NCBI GenBank assembly: GCA_039621445.1 | Contig: CP154956.1 | Location: 92,448,164-92,512,163 of the forward strand | Length of the DNA: 64,000 bases | DNA from: Euglena gracilis | Lineage: Eukaryota; Euglenida; Euglenophyceae; Euglenales | Direction of reading: 5' to 3' | In this document: piece after piece, positions 1 to 10,911 of the stretch | Numbering within the stretch: position 1 is the first letter of the stretch | How the letters are laid out: each line of letters begins with the position of its first letter | Program-made: the position numbers and the translations under genes | Notes under the pieces: generated by a model | Databases searched by the model: none | What the model saw: only the letters and a program-made list of their open reading frames with translations | What the model was told of the DNA's origin: nothing

Positions 1-1000
1 TGACAAATGGCACTGGGCAAAATGCCCTCAGAAAGATGGGACTGGGCACAACACAGAACCAAGCAGAAAATACAATGGCTGGCAGTAGCTGTGAAATCTG
101 CCGGAGGGCCTTTGGGGGGGCCAATGTGCCAGTGCCAGTGCCAGTGCCAGTGGCAGAAAAACCAACTCCTTCACACAGGCAAAAAGGCTAGGCAGAGCCG
201 GGAAGGGACCACAACGCTCCCTGGCCACCGGTTGGGGACCGTTGTGGGCCAAGGGGGTTTGGGTTGAAACCACATCCCCCCACAGACTGGTGGGACAAGG
301 CTCAATGCCAGGAGAAAATGGGGCAGGGTGTTTACTGAAATCTCCTGCCTGGCACCCTTTATCCCACAACAGGGCAAAGCACAGAACCTGGGGAAGAAAA
401 CAACATGCAGTGACAATTAAATCTACATATAGGCCATGGGGGGCCACCAGGCCAGAACCAGACAAACGTCAATACAGGCAATTAGGCCCAAAGGCTGGGT
501 GGGGACCACAGTTGCCTGTGGCCACTGGTGGGGACCGTCGTGGACCACAGGGACAGGCCAGGGGCCAATGGATACAGAGGATGTTGCCACAGCACAAACT
601 GGTGCACTGAACTTGTGTTAATACTGTAGCAGCTGTGAGAAGTCCCAGATGCGGAAGGAAGGAGATCCGTCATCTGAATCCATGGTACTGGGCTAGGAGC
701 CACCAGGTGAAGTAGCAATATGACCAGAACCAAACTAGGAGAAATGTAGCAGCAAAACAGACGCAGGGTGAGACAAGTATTTCGAAGATGCCACTTTGCC
801 GAGTTCAATTGACTTTGCACTGCCGGTCTGACATTTTGTGTGAAAAATACAGTAATTAGGAAACCTAAAAAGATATAAAACACTTCGCAATTTCTGGTAG
901 GAATTTACTTTGGGGGTGAAAGTTTGCGGTTTTAATGTGGGCGCTAAAAAAAACGGCAGGGGGTCCATGTTTCGGCGCTCTAAAACGAATTTAGAGTTGC
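1..1000. other. No supportable gene
   Basis: Open frames occur on both strands but none shows splice sites, codon bias or a recognisable motif. The only structure seen is a short run of CCAGTG units near 122-155. Confidence 0.5.
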
Positions 1001-1029
1001 GAAACAAAAGTCACAGTTGGGGAAAGCTG

Positions 1030-1270
1030 TCAGTACCAGGGCACAAGCCTACCTAACGCAACCGGTCGCCGTCTCTTGGCAACAATCGAAAAAGCCGGCA
1101 GTAAATCCAGCCTCCTCGATGTCCACCCGCTCCGCCGCAAGCCGGGCAGAAGAGGTTCAGACAGAACACTTCTTCCGCCGGATGGAGACACAGGGGGCTT
1201 TTGGCCGGACCAACCTAGCCGGCTGGCAGACCAACCTAGCCAACCAACATGCCGGCTGTCCAGAATGGGG
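1030..1270 (+). other. GC-rich patch, possible exon
   Basis: A GC-rich island within AT-richer DNA is open in two plus frames (ORFs beginning at 1017 and 1076). One frame has a mixed, hydrophilic composition with many Ala, Ser and Arg residues. It also carries three copies of ACCAACCTAGCC around 1209-1245. No clear splice sites were found. The product is not recognised, and the patch may be a repeat rather than coding sequence. Confidence 0.15.
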
Positions 1271-1349
1271 GTTTTTGAGGTCGAGGAACCCAGAAAATTT
1301 CAACCTGTGGGTGTTCAATTTTCAAGTTGAAAATTTCATTTTTTTTTGA

Positions 1350-2190
1350 AAATTTCATCAAAAAAAAGCTTCAAAAACTTAAAACTAACACATAAGAACA
1401 TGGATAACAGAAAAATCAAGGCCGCACAAACCAATTAAGGTGGAATTGTTGCTTGCCAAGGAACCTTTAAGCATCTTGAACTTACTTCTCAGATAAAAAA
1501 GGCACCCGTTTAATTGACTTCAGTTTCAAGTGCTCAAAACACTTGGTCATTCTCAAAACTTCTTTCCAAATCCAACTTTGTTGTGAATTCTTTCCATTGA
1601 AATCAACTCTGTCTCAATCTCAATGTCATGTGAATAATGAACCCTAATGAGCATCATTTACTCAAACATGAACTAAATCCCCGTGGCTCCCATTCATCAT
1701 CCAAAAGATGAACAGTGAAATGTGCCAGACGTAGCATGAAAGATGTCCCAGAAATGTCCAGAAGAAAACGTTCATAGGATTTGTTGGAACACTGTCTTAA
1801 AAAAACCACTTTGAAGTCATGCCATAGACAAATGAAATGATGCTTAAGTATGGTGAAGATGCATGCATGTCGCCTTCAAAAATGTTTGGCAGTTTATAAA
1901 CACTACAGAAGAACACAGCAAGAGCAAGAACAGGGAACATACCTTCAACTGTGCAGCGATCACCACGAACTTGGTCCGAAATGAACTATATTTCTTCGAA
2001 TTCAATCATTTCAAGCAGTAAAACCTCTATTTTGATTGTGCCTCCATCTGAATTCAAAATGTCTGTCCGCCTTCACCCGTGAAATTCCATCTGCCATGGA
2101 CTGTGGAAAAGTTCGTCGCATTAATGGCATTAATTTCGGTCCTAATTTAGTGCCCGCGAACTTAAAATTCAAGGATAAAGACAAACAAAC
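1350..2190. other. AT-rich stretch without visible gene
   Basis: No coding-like frame, repeat array or inverted repeat was recognised here. The stretch ends at the tRNA-like gene. Confidence 0.45.
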
Positions 2191-2193
2191 AGT

Positions 2194-2265
2194 AGGACTC
2201 ACCCGGATTCGAACCGGGGTCATGGGAATTGGATTCCCATGCGTTAACCGATACACTATAAGACC
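2194..2265 (-). tRNA. tRNA-like gene, anticodon CCA (Trp), possibly degenerate
   Basis: The minus strand folds as a 72-nt cloverleaf. The acceptor GGTCTTA/TGAGTCC has six of seven pairs, with one T-T mismatch at the third pair. The D stem is GTGT/ACGC with an eight-base loop containing GG. The anticodon stem TGGGA/TCCCA closes the loop ATCCAAT, so the anticodon is CCA (at 2230-2232, T33 present). The variable loop is TGAC and the T arm is CCCGG-TTCGAAT-CCGGG. The internal promoters look intact: TAGTGTATCGG fits the A box and GGTTCGAATCC fits the B box. CCA would decode the tryptophan codon UGG. The body does not resemble a textbook eukaryotic tRNA-Trp, and the discriminator base is T. It could be a divergent tRNA, a pseudogene, or the head of a tRNA-derived SINE. 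Confidence 0.7.
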
Positions 2266-2399
2266 GACGAATGGAAGTGGAAATAAGACTATGTAAAATT
2301 TTTCAAGCCGTTCTCCTTTGTGTGCCGAACTTTGTCCCGGCCGGCAGTAAAAACGCTCATGTGTCTTTCCGGTCGTTATATTTTTCAAACTGGTGGAAT

Positions 2400-3200
2400 T
2401 TTCCGAATGGAGAGGTAAATATGGGGGGGTCGTTATCAGAGGGGGGTCGTTCTAAATGGGGGGGGTTTAATGGAACGCCGAAAAGACAAGCATTGCAAAA
2501 CTTGTGCAATTTGTAAATTATAAATTACGTGAAATTACAGTTTTGCTATTTACAGGGGGTGTACCCCCGACCCCCCCCCCGCGACCCACACATGTTCCGC
2601 ATCCCAGGTTTGAGCCCAAATGCACCTTATTCGGATTTTGCACCCAAAGCTGTAATTAAAATTGCCAAAACTGTGTGACAAACACCTAATTCGATCTATT
2701 TTTGGGCCCAACATTTCCAAAAATAGGTGACATGTAACGTTGTGTGTGAGGTCACATTGGTCACTTGTGGCCTGTCAAAAATGCCATGTTCACCCCTGCG
2801 ACCCCCCCCCCCCCGACCCCACCTGCGACCCGTACACCCCCACAGTTATTTTCAGTGATTTTACGGTAATTTCTGAAATGTTAACCCCCCCATACACCCC
2901 ACCCATTTTATTGGTTTTTTACCCGACTTTTTTGACCCGTTTTTTCACCCAAACTCCACAAGGTTTCGGGCCCAAAATGGTGTGTCGGGGGGTCGAAAAA
3001 CACTCATTTTCGGCTCAAAAACAATTTTTCCAGGTCCGGGAGGCCAAAAAAAAAAACACTTCGGGCAAAAGAAATTTCCACCCCCCTCCTTGGTGGCCGA
3101 GGGTCCTCATCAGATGTGCCAAACCTCATACTCATACATATTCTGCCCAAATGCTAAAAAAGGGGGTCAAAGATGGCTGTGAGATTTGCATTTGAGACAA
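2400..3200. repeat. Poly-C/G-rich dispersed repeat
   Basis: Runs of 8 to 14 C or G alternate with AT-rich text. The segment around 2700-2860 (AAATAGGT, a GGTCAC pair, GACCTGTCAAAA-like text, then poly-C with GCGACCC) recurs in similar form at about 10685-10810, so it belongs to a dispersed family. No coding sequence is supported. Confidence 0.5.
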
Positions 3201-4030
3201 GTGGAAGACGAGTGGGCTTCCCCCAAACCCAAAAGCTCAAATCAAACAATTTGCCTTGGGAAGTTTCAGACAAGAATTTATTTTTGGTGATGTTAACTCC
3301 ATCCCAAATTGGGAAATAGCCCCTTCATTCAATCAAAAATGAACCTGAAGTTGGGTTCTTTTTGCAACCACTATGAGCTTAAGAGAGCAGTTGTTGACAG
3401 GTGGAATCCTCATCGTGTGAATTGAAAGAGAATTTTGAACTCCACTACCTTGCAAGGCGCCTTGCCCACGTAACCGTGGTGATAACCGCGGTGTGGGCTC
3501 CTCCTGTGACTCGTGTCCGAGATTCACCCCCTCCAGTGGAAGGACAACATACTTGGCAGCTTGTTTTTTTTGGATGCTGCTTTTTTTGCTTTTTTAAAAA
3601 AATTAACAATTTTTTTCTTTTAAAAAAGCCAACAGGGTTTTGCACAAAAAATTTTTGAATGCATATTTTTTTACCATTTTTGGCCACTTCTGGGTCATTT
3701 CCGCCAACTTTTTTTGTTCCACAAAAATGAAAAAGACATAAAATTGCATTTTTTTGATGTTTTGGATGTTTCTGACCATTTTTTGGCACTTTTTGAGTTT
3801 GGTAGGATTCGAAGTATGGTTTGGGTATTTTCTTTAGGCATGGCTCGGCACGGCTCGCACAAGTTTCGCGCGTGTCGTGCCCGCACGTCGCCCGTGCGAG
3901 CGCGTCGCCCGTGTCGGCGTGCTGTTCTTTGCCCTCGGGACGGGTCACAGCGAGCCGTTACACCCGCCTGTCACTTGGGCGGTTTCACTTTGATTTCCGT
4001 TGGCCTTACCCAGAGGGGTGTTGGTCCTTT
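3200..4030. other. No supportable gene; local GC island
   Basis: The stretch contains poly-T/poly-A runs (3560-3750) and a GC-rich patch at 3840-3960 built of loosely repeated CGTGTCG/GCCCGTG words. Both strands are open across the patch, but no exon boundary stands out. Confidence 0.4.
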
Positions 4031-4034
4031 TCCA

Positions 4035-4057
4035 TTTGTGTGTGTGTGGTGTCTATG

Positions 4058-4088
<31 letters not shown>

Positions 4089-4170
4089 GTGTGTGGTGTG
4101 TGGTGTGTGGTGTGTGGTGTGTGGTGCGTGGTGTGTGGTGTGTGGTGTGTGTGTGTGTCTGTGTGTGGTG

Positions 4171-4201
<31 letters not shown>

Positions 4202-4298
4202 GTGTGTGGTGTGTGTGGTGTGTGGTGTGTGCGCGCGCGCGCGTGTGTGTGCGTGCGTGCGTGCACTTGCGCGTGCGCGTGCGCGCGTGTGTGTGTGG
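4035..4298. repeat. GT-rich microsatellite
   Basis: A long (GT)n tract is interspersed with GTGTGGT units and ends in alternating GC/GT. The open frames here are six-frame artefacts of the dinucleotide repeat (Cys-Val or His-Thr polymers). Confidence 0.95.
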
Positions 4299-4299
4299 G

Positions 4300-5650
4300 A
4301 GATGGTGCTACCATTTCCTCTTCCCACCCCAATACGATCACATTTGTGAGGAATGAAATTCCTGATTAAAAAGCATAAAAAGTAGCATACGGTCCTGAAT
4401 TCAACACTAAAGAATGGCCTGGAAAGAAGAGTAGACTAGTGCAGGGGGCAGCGGCAATGCCATATGTCAATCATTGGCTTGGGCGGTGCTGGCCGGGGGA
4501 GGGGGGGGAACATGCAAGAGCCCCCGAGGTGGTGTATGACACCTGGCGGGAGGACACTGCATAACTGTCTGGCTGCTTCCCCAAGAGCGAAATGCCATCA
4601 TCCGCCAAATGCTCCCCCCCCCCCCGTTGGTCCGGGGCACATGTGCCACTTTGGGCCAGGGGGGACTCAAACGACTCCAACGTCTTCTCCAACAAAACGA
4701 ACAACGTCTTCGTCCAAAACAAAGGAAAGGAAAAAAAGGAGGAACCCCTGGGCCCTAACAGGCTTCTTTTCCCCAACACCCGGCGGAGTGCCTTGTGCCA
4801 TGAGGTGCCAGCCCATAAGAGGCACCCCTTCCCCGGGGGTCAGGGATGGACCCTGGTGCCTGCCGACCTAGCCAACTTTCCTTTGAAAAGGGGCATTTTC
4901 GGGCCCGGCGTGTGCGGTGCCAGGGGCGTGTTGGAGCACCAACCACCCCAAAACACTGACCATTCCCGGGGGGTTCGAAAGCGCCCTGCTTACCTGCCTG
5001 CCCATAGTTCCCCCCCTCGGGGGTTTGCGGTTCCTCAAAATGCAGCCCGGCCCCAACAGCCTTCGGGGCCAACTTTGGAGGGGCGATCGACTCCCCGTGC
5101 CCAGGGGGCGAATGGGCAACAGGTTGGGGCTTGCAGGTCGGTGTTGCTACCACTTAGATGGAGAAATGAAACTTCATGGTGTTGAGATCTGACCCAAAGC
5201 CTCCCTGTTACCTCCCCCTTTGCAATCTCGACTGGCATGAATGTCGAGAAGTAAATTGTCGTCTGACGCAATCCCGATAGTCGGTGCAGGTCGAACAGAC
5301 TTTTCTCGACGATTGTTTTTGACGTGAGTTTTGTCCTGCGAAGAGAGTTGACCAACAGCGCTTACATTGTCGATTTTCCCAGATCCCCAGAACAGGAATC
5401 GCAATTGTCCACTTGGTTCCCAACAAACTACTGCAATCATAAATCACAGTTAAGAATTCAAAAGACACAGTCGCAAAGTGTCGCGTATGCAAGGCGTGTC
5501 GAGGTGTCACGAAGGCAAAATCCTTTTCCACACAGAAACAGGACCCTGGCGACGTTCCAGGTCGTCTTCAATTTAACCACCACATCCCACACACTCCTCC
5601 ACAGCATCATGGTGCTGCCGCAGTCCCCACTGCTGGCTCGCCCCCCTCCC
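4300..5650. other. No supportable gene
   Basis: The stretch has poly-C/G blocks at 4490-4640 and mixed sequence elsewhere. Open frames at 5208-5531 on the minus strand and 5324-5824 on the plus strand overlap one another, and neither has clear gene character. Confidence 0.35.
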
Positions 5651-5660
5651 ACCCCAAAAT

Positions 5661-6020
5661 GTGCCCAACCCCGTCCCCACCACGGCCCACCCTCCACCAT
5701 TCACTTTCGCCCACCAACCTCAATCTCCAAGATCCCGAGCTACCTTTTGCCCCCATCTCCCATCCTCATTCGTCCCCTTTCCATCCCCTCCCTGGCTTTC
5801 TCTCCATGGTTCCACAATTTGTGATTCAGGTCTTCAAATGTCCTCATTGCAAGCACAAAGCTCATGGATGCGGGATTTTTGCAATGATGAAGATATCGAG
5901 TCAAATCCAGGGCCGACTTCGCCTTCGGATCCTGGGGCAGCTTTCAAGGCGGTGAATCAATCAGCTGCTATCATCAACCTGGCGCCTCCGCCACTGTCCG
6001 CCTCCCCCAGGGGGGGGGGG
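5661..6020 (+). pseudogene. Remnant ORF with 2A-like motif (possible non-LTR retrotransposon 5' end)
   Basis: The plus frame from 5661 contains the residues DIESNPGP at 5892-5915, which fits the 2A ribosome-skipping consensus D-(V/I)-E-x-N-P-G-P. A proline-rich segment precedes it and a Ser/Pro/Ala-rich segment follows. The frame then runs into the GCGCATTTTT array at about 6040, so the ORF is truncated or interrupted. It is known that 2A motifs sit at the N-terminus of ORFs in several non-LTR retrotransposons (for example trypanosome L1Tc and CR1-like elements), as well as in viral polyproteins. No reverse transcriptase was found nearby, so retrotransposon origin is an inference. Confidence 0.4.
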
Positions 6021-6450
6021 GATGCGTTTCGCATTTTTTCGCATTTTTGCGCATTTTTTGCGCATTTTTTCAAATTTTCCAAAAATGCGCATTTTTCGCA
6101 TTTTTTCGCATTTTTTGCGCATTTTTTCGTTTTTTTCAGCGCATTTTTTTGCTTTTTGGCACATTTTTTCGTGATTTTCCAAAGTTTTCGCATTTTTTGA
6201 CCATTTTTGCAATTTTTTGCAAAAATTTGAAATTTTCGACTTTTTTTGAAATTTACATTTTCCTCATTATTCTACATAATTTCTTCAAATTTGGTGCCAT
6301 TTTTGCATGTTTTTGGGTAATTTTTGCATTTTCGTGATTTTTGCGCATTTTTTCTCGGATTTTGCACATTTTTGCGCATTTTTTCCAAAAATGCGCATTT
6401 TTTGCGCATTTTTTGCGCATTTTTGCGCATTTTTGCGCATTTTTTCCGAG
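6020..6450. repeat. GCGCATTTTT imperfect tandem array
   Basis: About 430 bp of short units of the form (T)GCGCATTTTTT are interspersed with CAAAAATGCGC, the reverse complement, so the array is also weakly palindromic. Open frames here are Phe/Ala/His or Lys/Met/Cys polymers and are not genes. Confidence 0.9.
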
Positions 6451-6469
6451 GCCGGGCGAGCGCATTTTT

Positions 6470-7125
6470 CCCCCCCCCTGCCTCCTCCTCCGCTTCCGCA
6501 CCAGCAGGACCAAACCACTGGGCTGAGCGCGGTCCAGATTCCTCAGATTCCGAGGAAGAGGGCCCAGGCCTTTTCCATTGCCCATTTCCCCCCTGCTGCA
6601 AGTCCCTCCGACACAGCTTTCAGGGTTGGATCACAAAGCGGCTCGCTACAAACATGGCAGAACATGGCAGCAGTGGAACACAGAAAGATTACAAAAAACC
6701 AACCAGTCTGTGAAGCCGCATTTTTTTCCTTGTCTTGCCGTGTCTTTACCCAGGCATCAGCCTCTTGCTGCGTTTTGAAAAGTTCACGCGCATCAATGAA
6801 CCATCGCGCCCATCCCAAAAAAACATCGTCCAAGGAGCCAACAACGATATGCCAGGAGCAAATTTCAATGTATTCCAGAAAACACTTCAACACGGCATGT
6901 TTCTTGGGGCCTATTTCTTCATTTTCACCACTGCTGGGGAGGGAGCCCAAAAGGGCATCCACTGCTGCAGCTCCTAACGATTCGGCACCACGTAAAACTG
7001 TCAAAAAATCGTCTACTTGGGGGGGGGCTGGGGCATCTGGGCTTCCATCAGATTGACAAGGCGCTTCATTGGGCTGTGGGGAATTAGAAAAGATGACAAA
7101 AACAAAACGAAAAAAAAACGCATAT
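6470..7125. other. No supportable gene
   Basis: A GC-rich piece (6470-6600) and a 249-aa plus-strand open frame (6307-7056) begin inside the simple repeat. A minus frame at 6543-7004 overlaps it. I cannot decide whether either is coding, and splice sites are not convincing. Confidence 0.3.
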
Positions 7126-7262
7126 TCCTTTCACGGGTGCGCTATAGGGAGAAGTGAACTGTTCACGGGTGCACTATGGTCTACCCGTGAACGGAATAGG
7201 CCGTTCACGGGTGCACTGTGGTGCACCCATGAATGCCCAAAGTGCACCTGTGAACGCCAAAA
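7126..7262. repeat. Cluster of palindromic TTCACGGGTGCAC units
   Basis: Four to five copies of TTCACGGGTGC or its complement GCACCCGTGAA follow one another. One pair forms the hairpin GTTCACGGGTGCAC...CTACCCGTGAAC. Intervening bases also pair locally, which gives an iteron-like array. Confidence 0.75.
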
Positions 7263-7499
7263 ACGCGAACTTCGTTAGGATACACCTGACATAAGGAACC
7301 GCTAAGGTACTGTGAGGCAGCCCGTGAATTTGGATAACAGCGCCCCACGTTTTCTCACCGGGAAGCATGATCGGACCCCGATTTTTCTTATAGAAACCGT
7401 GTTTGGGCCGATTTTGAGACATTAAAAGTCTTAAATCTTCGGAGTGAGGAAGTAAGCGAGAAAGGAAAATGACTTTTTTTTTTGGCAAAAAATACGGTG

Positions 7500-7600
7500 G
7501 CGGATAATCGAAATTAATCGAGTTAATCGGATATTGGTTAATCGACGCCCGACCCCCAATTAACCATGGTTAATCGCTTGACCTGGAAAATGACGGTTAA
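7500..7600. repeat. TTAATCG iterated sequence
   Basis: Six or so TTAATCG/CGATTAA words are packed into 100 bp, including the palindromic ATTAACCATGGTTAAT at its right side. Function unknown. Confidence 0.6.
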
Positions 7601-8318
7601 TTGCCCAACCCTGAGTCGCCCAAAACACGGTTTCAAACAAGAACAGCGTTTTGTGCCAAGGTTTTAGGGGTGCCCAGGGGCGACCGTGGCGCCTTCGGCG
7701 CTGCGGTCCCCGCCCCTGGGCTCCCCCTAACTCTTGGCCCAAACACAGTTCTTGACAAAGCCTATGGATCTTTCAAAAGTTGTAACCAATATTTGCAATG
7801 TGTTTAGAAGCAAACCCCTCCCCCTATAATTAAGAATGAAACAGTTCCCGGACCCCCACTTTTCTTAATTATGGGGGGGGGGGTCAATTATGGGGGATTT
7901 TTCACGGGGGTCCTCAGAAATGCATCCCTCCCCATCGCACGCAGTTTAGTTCCAAGTTGGCCTGAGCGACACCCTGGAAAAGAGCTTTTCTGCACAAAGT
8001 TTTGCTTCCCTTTTGTTTCTGTTGTGCTTGTTGGTTTTTTTTGCTTTTTTTTCCGCCGAGGCACACATGAAATATTGTACAATCGCAAAACGTTGAACCA
8101 ACATTAAAGCGCAAATGATCTCTTGCTTTCCTCAAAGAGGCAAGAATGAAGGTCTCTGCCTCCCGTGTCTGGGTCCGGTCCATGCTTTCCTTGGTTCTTC
8201 CTTGCAAATGGGCAAAACCACTGAAAAACAGCCCTTGCACCGAAAAAAAGCCCTTGCAGAAAATTGTTCCTGTATTGTACATCCCATTTTGAAAGCACTC
8301 TACCGACTATTCCCCCCT

Positions 8319-8351
8319 GTACTCTTCCCATCCCGGGCTCGGGAAGAGTAC
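8319..8351. repeat. Perfect 11-bp hairpin
   Basis: GTACTCTTCCC at 8319-8329 is exactly complementary to GGGAAGAGTAC at 8341-8351, with an 11-base GC-rich loop. It could fold in RNA or mark the core of a small inverted-repeat element. No U-run follows to make it a terminator. Confidence 0.8.
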
Positions 8352-9029
8352 GATGGTAGTGTGGGTGTTGCTTTGAGGTCTGTGGGTCCCCCCCGTATTA
8401 CCCCCCTCTTCCCATGGGGCTCAGAAGGCGCCCAAAGAGTGGAAGAGCACGGGGGGGGGGGCATGGCAATCTGCTGTCCCTTCTTTCTTCTTGACTGCCG
8501 AGCAACGTTCCGTCCCAGTGTGCAGCACCTCCTGTACCCCGCTCTATGCCCCGAGTGCTCTCAACCCGCCTCATTCATTGAGGACCCTTAAGGCTCGCAG
8601 CAATTGCATCTGAAAGTTTTGCTTTAAGTCTTGCTTTGCGATATGTGAATTTTACTCAGTGCGTCAGTAGCCATATTCCTCAAACACCATGTTGGATGAA
8701 ATCTGTGTCCCCCCCTGGATGCCTGCCCTGAGATCTGTAATCCATGGATGTTAGGCAGTGGGGACGAGGTCAGGAAGTTCACCAGTGAACGTTCACCAGG
8801 GGGGGGGGGTGCTTTTGGCGGTGAAGTTCACCGTTGAAGTTCACCGTTTTGATGTTTGGGGGTGAAATTTTGATGAGTGAAATTTTTTGCTCGATTTTCT
8901 CTCAAAATGGTCATTTTTATTTTAATTGAGTCAGGCCGAGATATTGATGCACTTCAAAGCTTTTGCCATTTTTTTTCTCTCAGCTTGCTCATTATAGTGT
9001 TATTTTTGTTGTTCTTGTTGTTTTACAAG

Positions 9030-9099
9030 ATGCGCTTGTCCATTGTGTTCTTGGTTGTTTTGGCAATATCTGTCTTGTCAACCTCTTTGGCAGCGTGGG
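9030..9099 (+). CDS. Candidate first exon encoding a signal peptide
   Basis: ATG at 9030 opens 23 codons that read as a classical secretory signal: Met-Arg, then a long Ile/Val/Leu-rich core, then a small-residue Ala/Ser region. It ends one base into a codon at a textbook donor (GTGGG|GTAAGG). This suggests the first exon of a secreted or membrane protein with a phase-1 intron. No downstream exon could be joined with confidence, so the product is unknown. The frame without splicing would stop within six codons, which supports the splice reading. Confidence 0.45.
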
Positions 9100-9543
9100 G
9101 TAAGGCTGTTTTTTGAGGTCTGAAAAACTCATCATCCGCCCCCCAGTTGTAGCCCCCACTCCTCTCATGTGTTTTATTTTCTTGGCTGTATGGAATGAAA
9201 AGGAAAAGGAAAAAAAGAAAGGGTGGTGGGACGAAATGAGTCCACCAAAACCCATAACCGCTTTTTGCGATTCTTCAGTCAGCGCCAAGGCGCCAGCGGG
9301 CTTGCACCTTGGCAGGCCAATTTGGCCCTGGCAGGCCAAATATTGCCTCATTTTTTTCAGAATCTTCTGTCATCCTCTGAAATGCATGGGGTAGAAACTG
9401 CAACATTTTTTTGCAGTTTTCTCATTTGGCAAAGTTTGGTATTATTTTCTTTTGATTTTTTTGTGTTCGACCCGTCCCTGTGATATTTTAAAATTGCTGG
9501 GAATTTTTTTGGTTAGGAGAAATTTGGTACCACGTCGTTTCAG

Positions 9544-9822
9544 GATTACCCCCCTCAAAAAATAAGGCCTGGGTCTTATTTTTGGGTCCATCTCCAGAAC
9601 CCAAGGGGGGACCCAGGGGAACCCAGGTGGGGTCTTATTTTTGGATTTTTCTTGACCGACCCGGACTCGAAAATAAAATTTCAGGTTCACAAAAGCATTA
9701 AAATTGTTTTCCCTCGACGATTTGCGCCATGTGTAAATTGGTGTAAATTGAGCATGTTTTCTGCACTTCAAAAATATGAATTTTTTTTAAATATCCGCAT
9801 TTTTGGGGGGGGGGTTTAGGGC
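9544..9822 (-). mobile_element. AATAAGACC-family MITE, partial copy in reverse orientation
   Basis: The segment matches, in reverse orientation, the elements at 18728-19175 and 62927-63372. Shared features are GGTCTTATTTTTGGGTCC, the GACCGACCCGGAC stretch, GTGTAAATTGGTGTAAATTGA, and TTTCTGCACTTCAAAAAT. The GC-hairpin portion near one end is missing or diverged, so this copy is degraded. Confidence 0.7.
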
Positions 9823-10690
9823 CTCCGGTTTAGACTTCAGCAGGGGAACGGACCTCTGACAACCTGCGCCGAAAAAAATTTCCGTGCTGTGGTGGGGTGT
9901 CTTTCCTTGGGGTACTAGGGGTCTGTGGTGGGGTGGTTTACCCCCCCCCACAGCCCCGAAACCTCCAAACCTCCCTGGCTAAGTGGGCTAAGCCGAAGGG
10001 TAGGCCTATTGGGGGAACTCAGGGAGGAGGGTTGTTCCGGAGCTCGTACCACCTTACCCACTAATTAGGGGTAGTCAGCATCCCCACCCCTTACCACAAA
10101 TACCGACGGGCTTCCCACACATCCCTCCATGGTTCTTTTGAGATATTGAGGAGGTGAAGCATGCATTTTCATCCAAAAATGTGCAACTTAATCTTTTATT
10201 TGAAAAGAAGCATTTTTTGATGACTGTTACCCAAGCAAACTTTCAGCCTATCCAGTGAAACCCAAATTTAAGAAATCCCCAAGGATCTGCTGACATTGGA
10301 GGGGGGTACCGATTGTCTTGGCCAGTTGTCTGACCAATAAGAAAAATTTTCGGGATAGAATCATCATTTTGGGCACTCAAATGGATCCGTTTTTAATAAA
10401 ATCTGTGAACTGGAAATTTCTGTCAATCGAACATCTGCGGAACACACAGGAGACAATCCAAAAAATCGCCTGCGGCGAACTGGGGATGGGTGCGTGGAGG
10501 GTTTTCTTCACTTGGCACGTACCCCCTGCAACCCCCCCCCCCTGCAACCCCTCGCGATCCCTTCCCCCTGCGACCCACACATGGAGGCTTCCTTGGCTCA
10601 TGGCAGGGGCTAAAAGTTCCAAAATTGCTAATCAGAAATGTCAAAGAATATGACCAAATCCTAATTGCATTTCAGACCCAAAAGTTCTAA
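9823..10690. other. No supportable gene
   Basis: Mixed sequence with poly-C blocks near 9945 and 10535. A 111-aa plus frame at 10318-10653 spans the poly-C block and is unlikely to be coding. Confidence 0.35.
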
Positions 10691-10810
10691 AAATAGGTCA
10701 TAGGTTATGTGGTATGCAAAGTCACGCTGGTCACACATGACCTGTCAAAATTTCTACTTTCACCCCGCGACGCCCCCCCCCCGACCCCCCCCCTGACCCC
10801 CCACCCCGCC
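10685..10810. repeat. Second copy of the 2.7-kb dispersed repeat
   Basis: AAAATAGGTCATAGG, GTCACGCTGGTCAC and GACCTGTCAAAA, followed by CACCCCGCGACG and poly-C, parallel the segment at 2700-2860. Confidence 0.55.
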
Positions 10811-10911
10811 CCCAGATTAACCTTCCTGCCCAGGGAAAATTCTTGACCGCCCAAATTGGCCATTTTGGCCTGTGCGGAGTGATAGAGGCCGTTCCAGGGG
10901 CTTTGTTTTAG

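Noticed and set aside
3971-4369. Long overlapping ORFs of Cys-Val or His-Thr
   Set aside because: Translations of the GT microsatellite.
5957-6601. Lys/Met/Cys-rich and Phe/His-rich ORFs
   Set aside because: They read through the GCGCATTTTT array.
8115-8591. 158-aa plus ORF as a gene
   Set aside because: It contains a poly-G block and a perfect hairpin, lacks consistent composition, and competing minus frames cover part of it.
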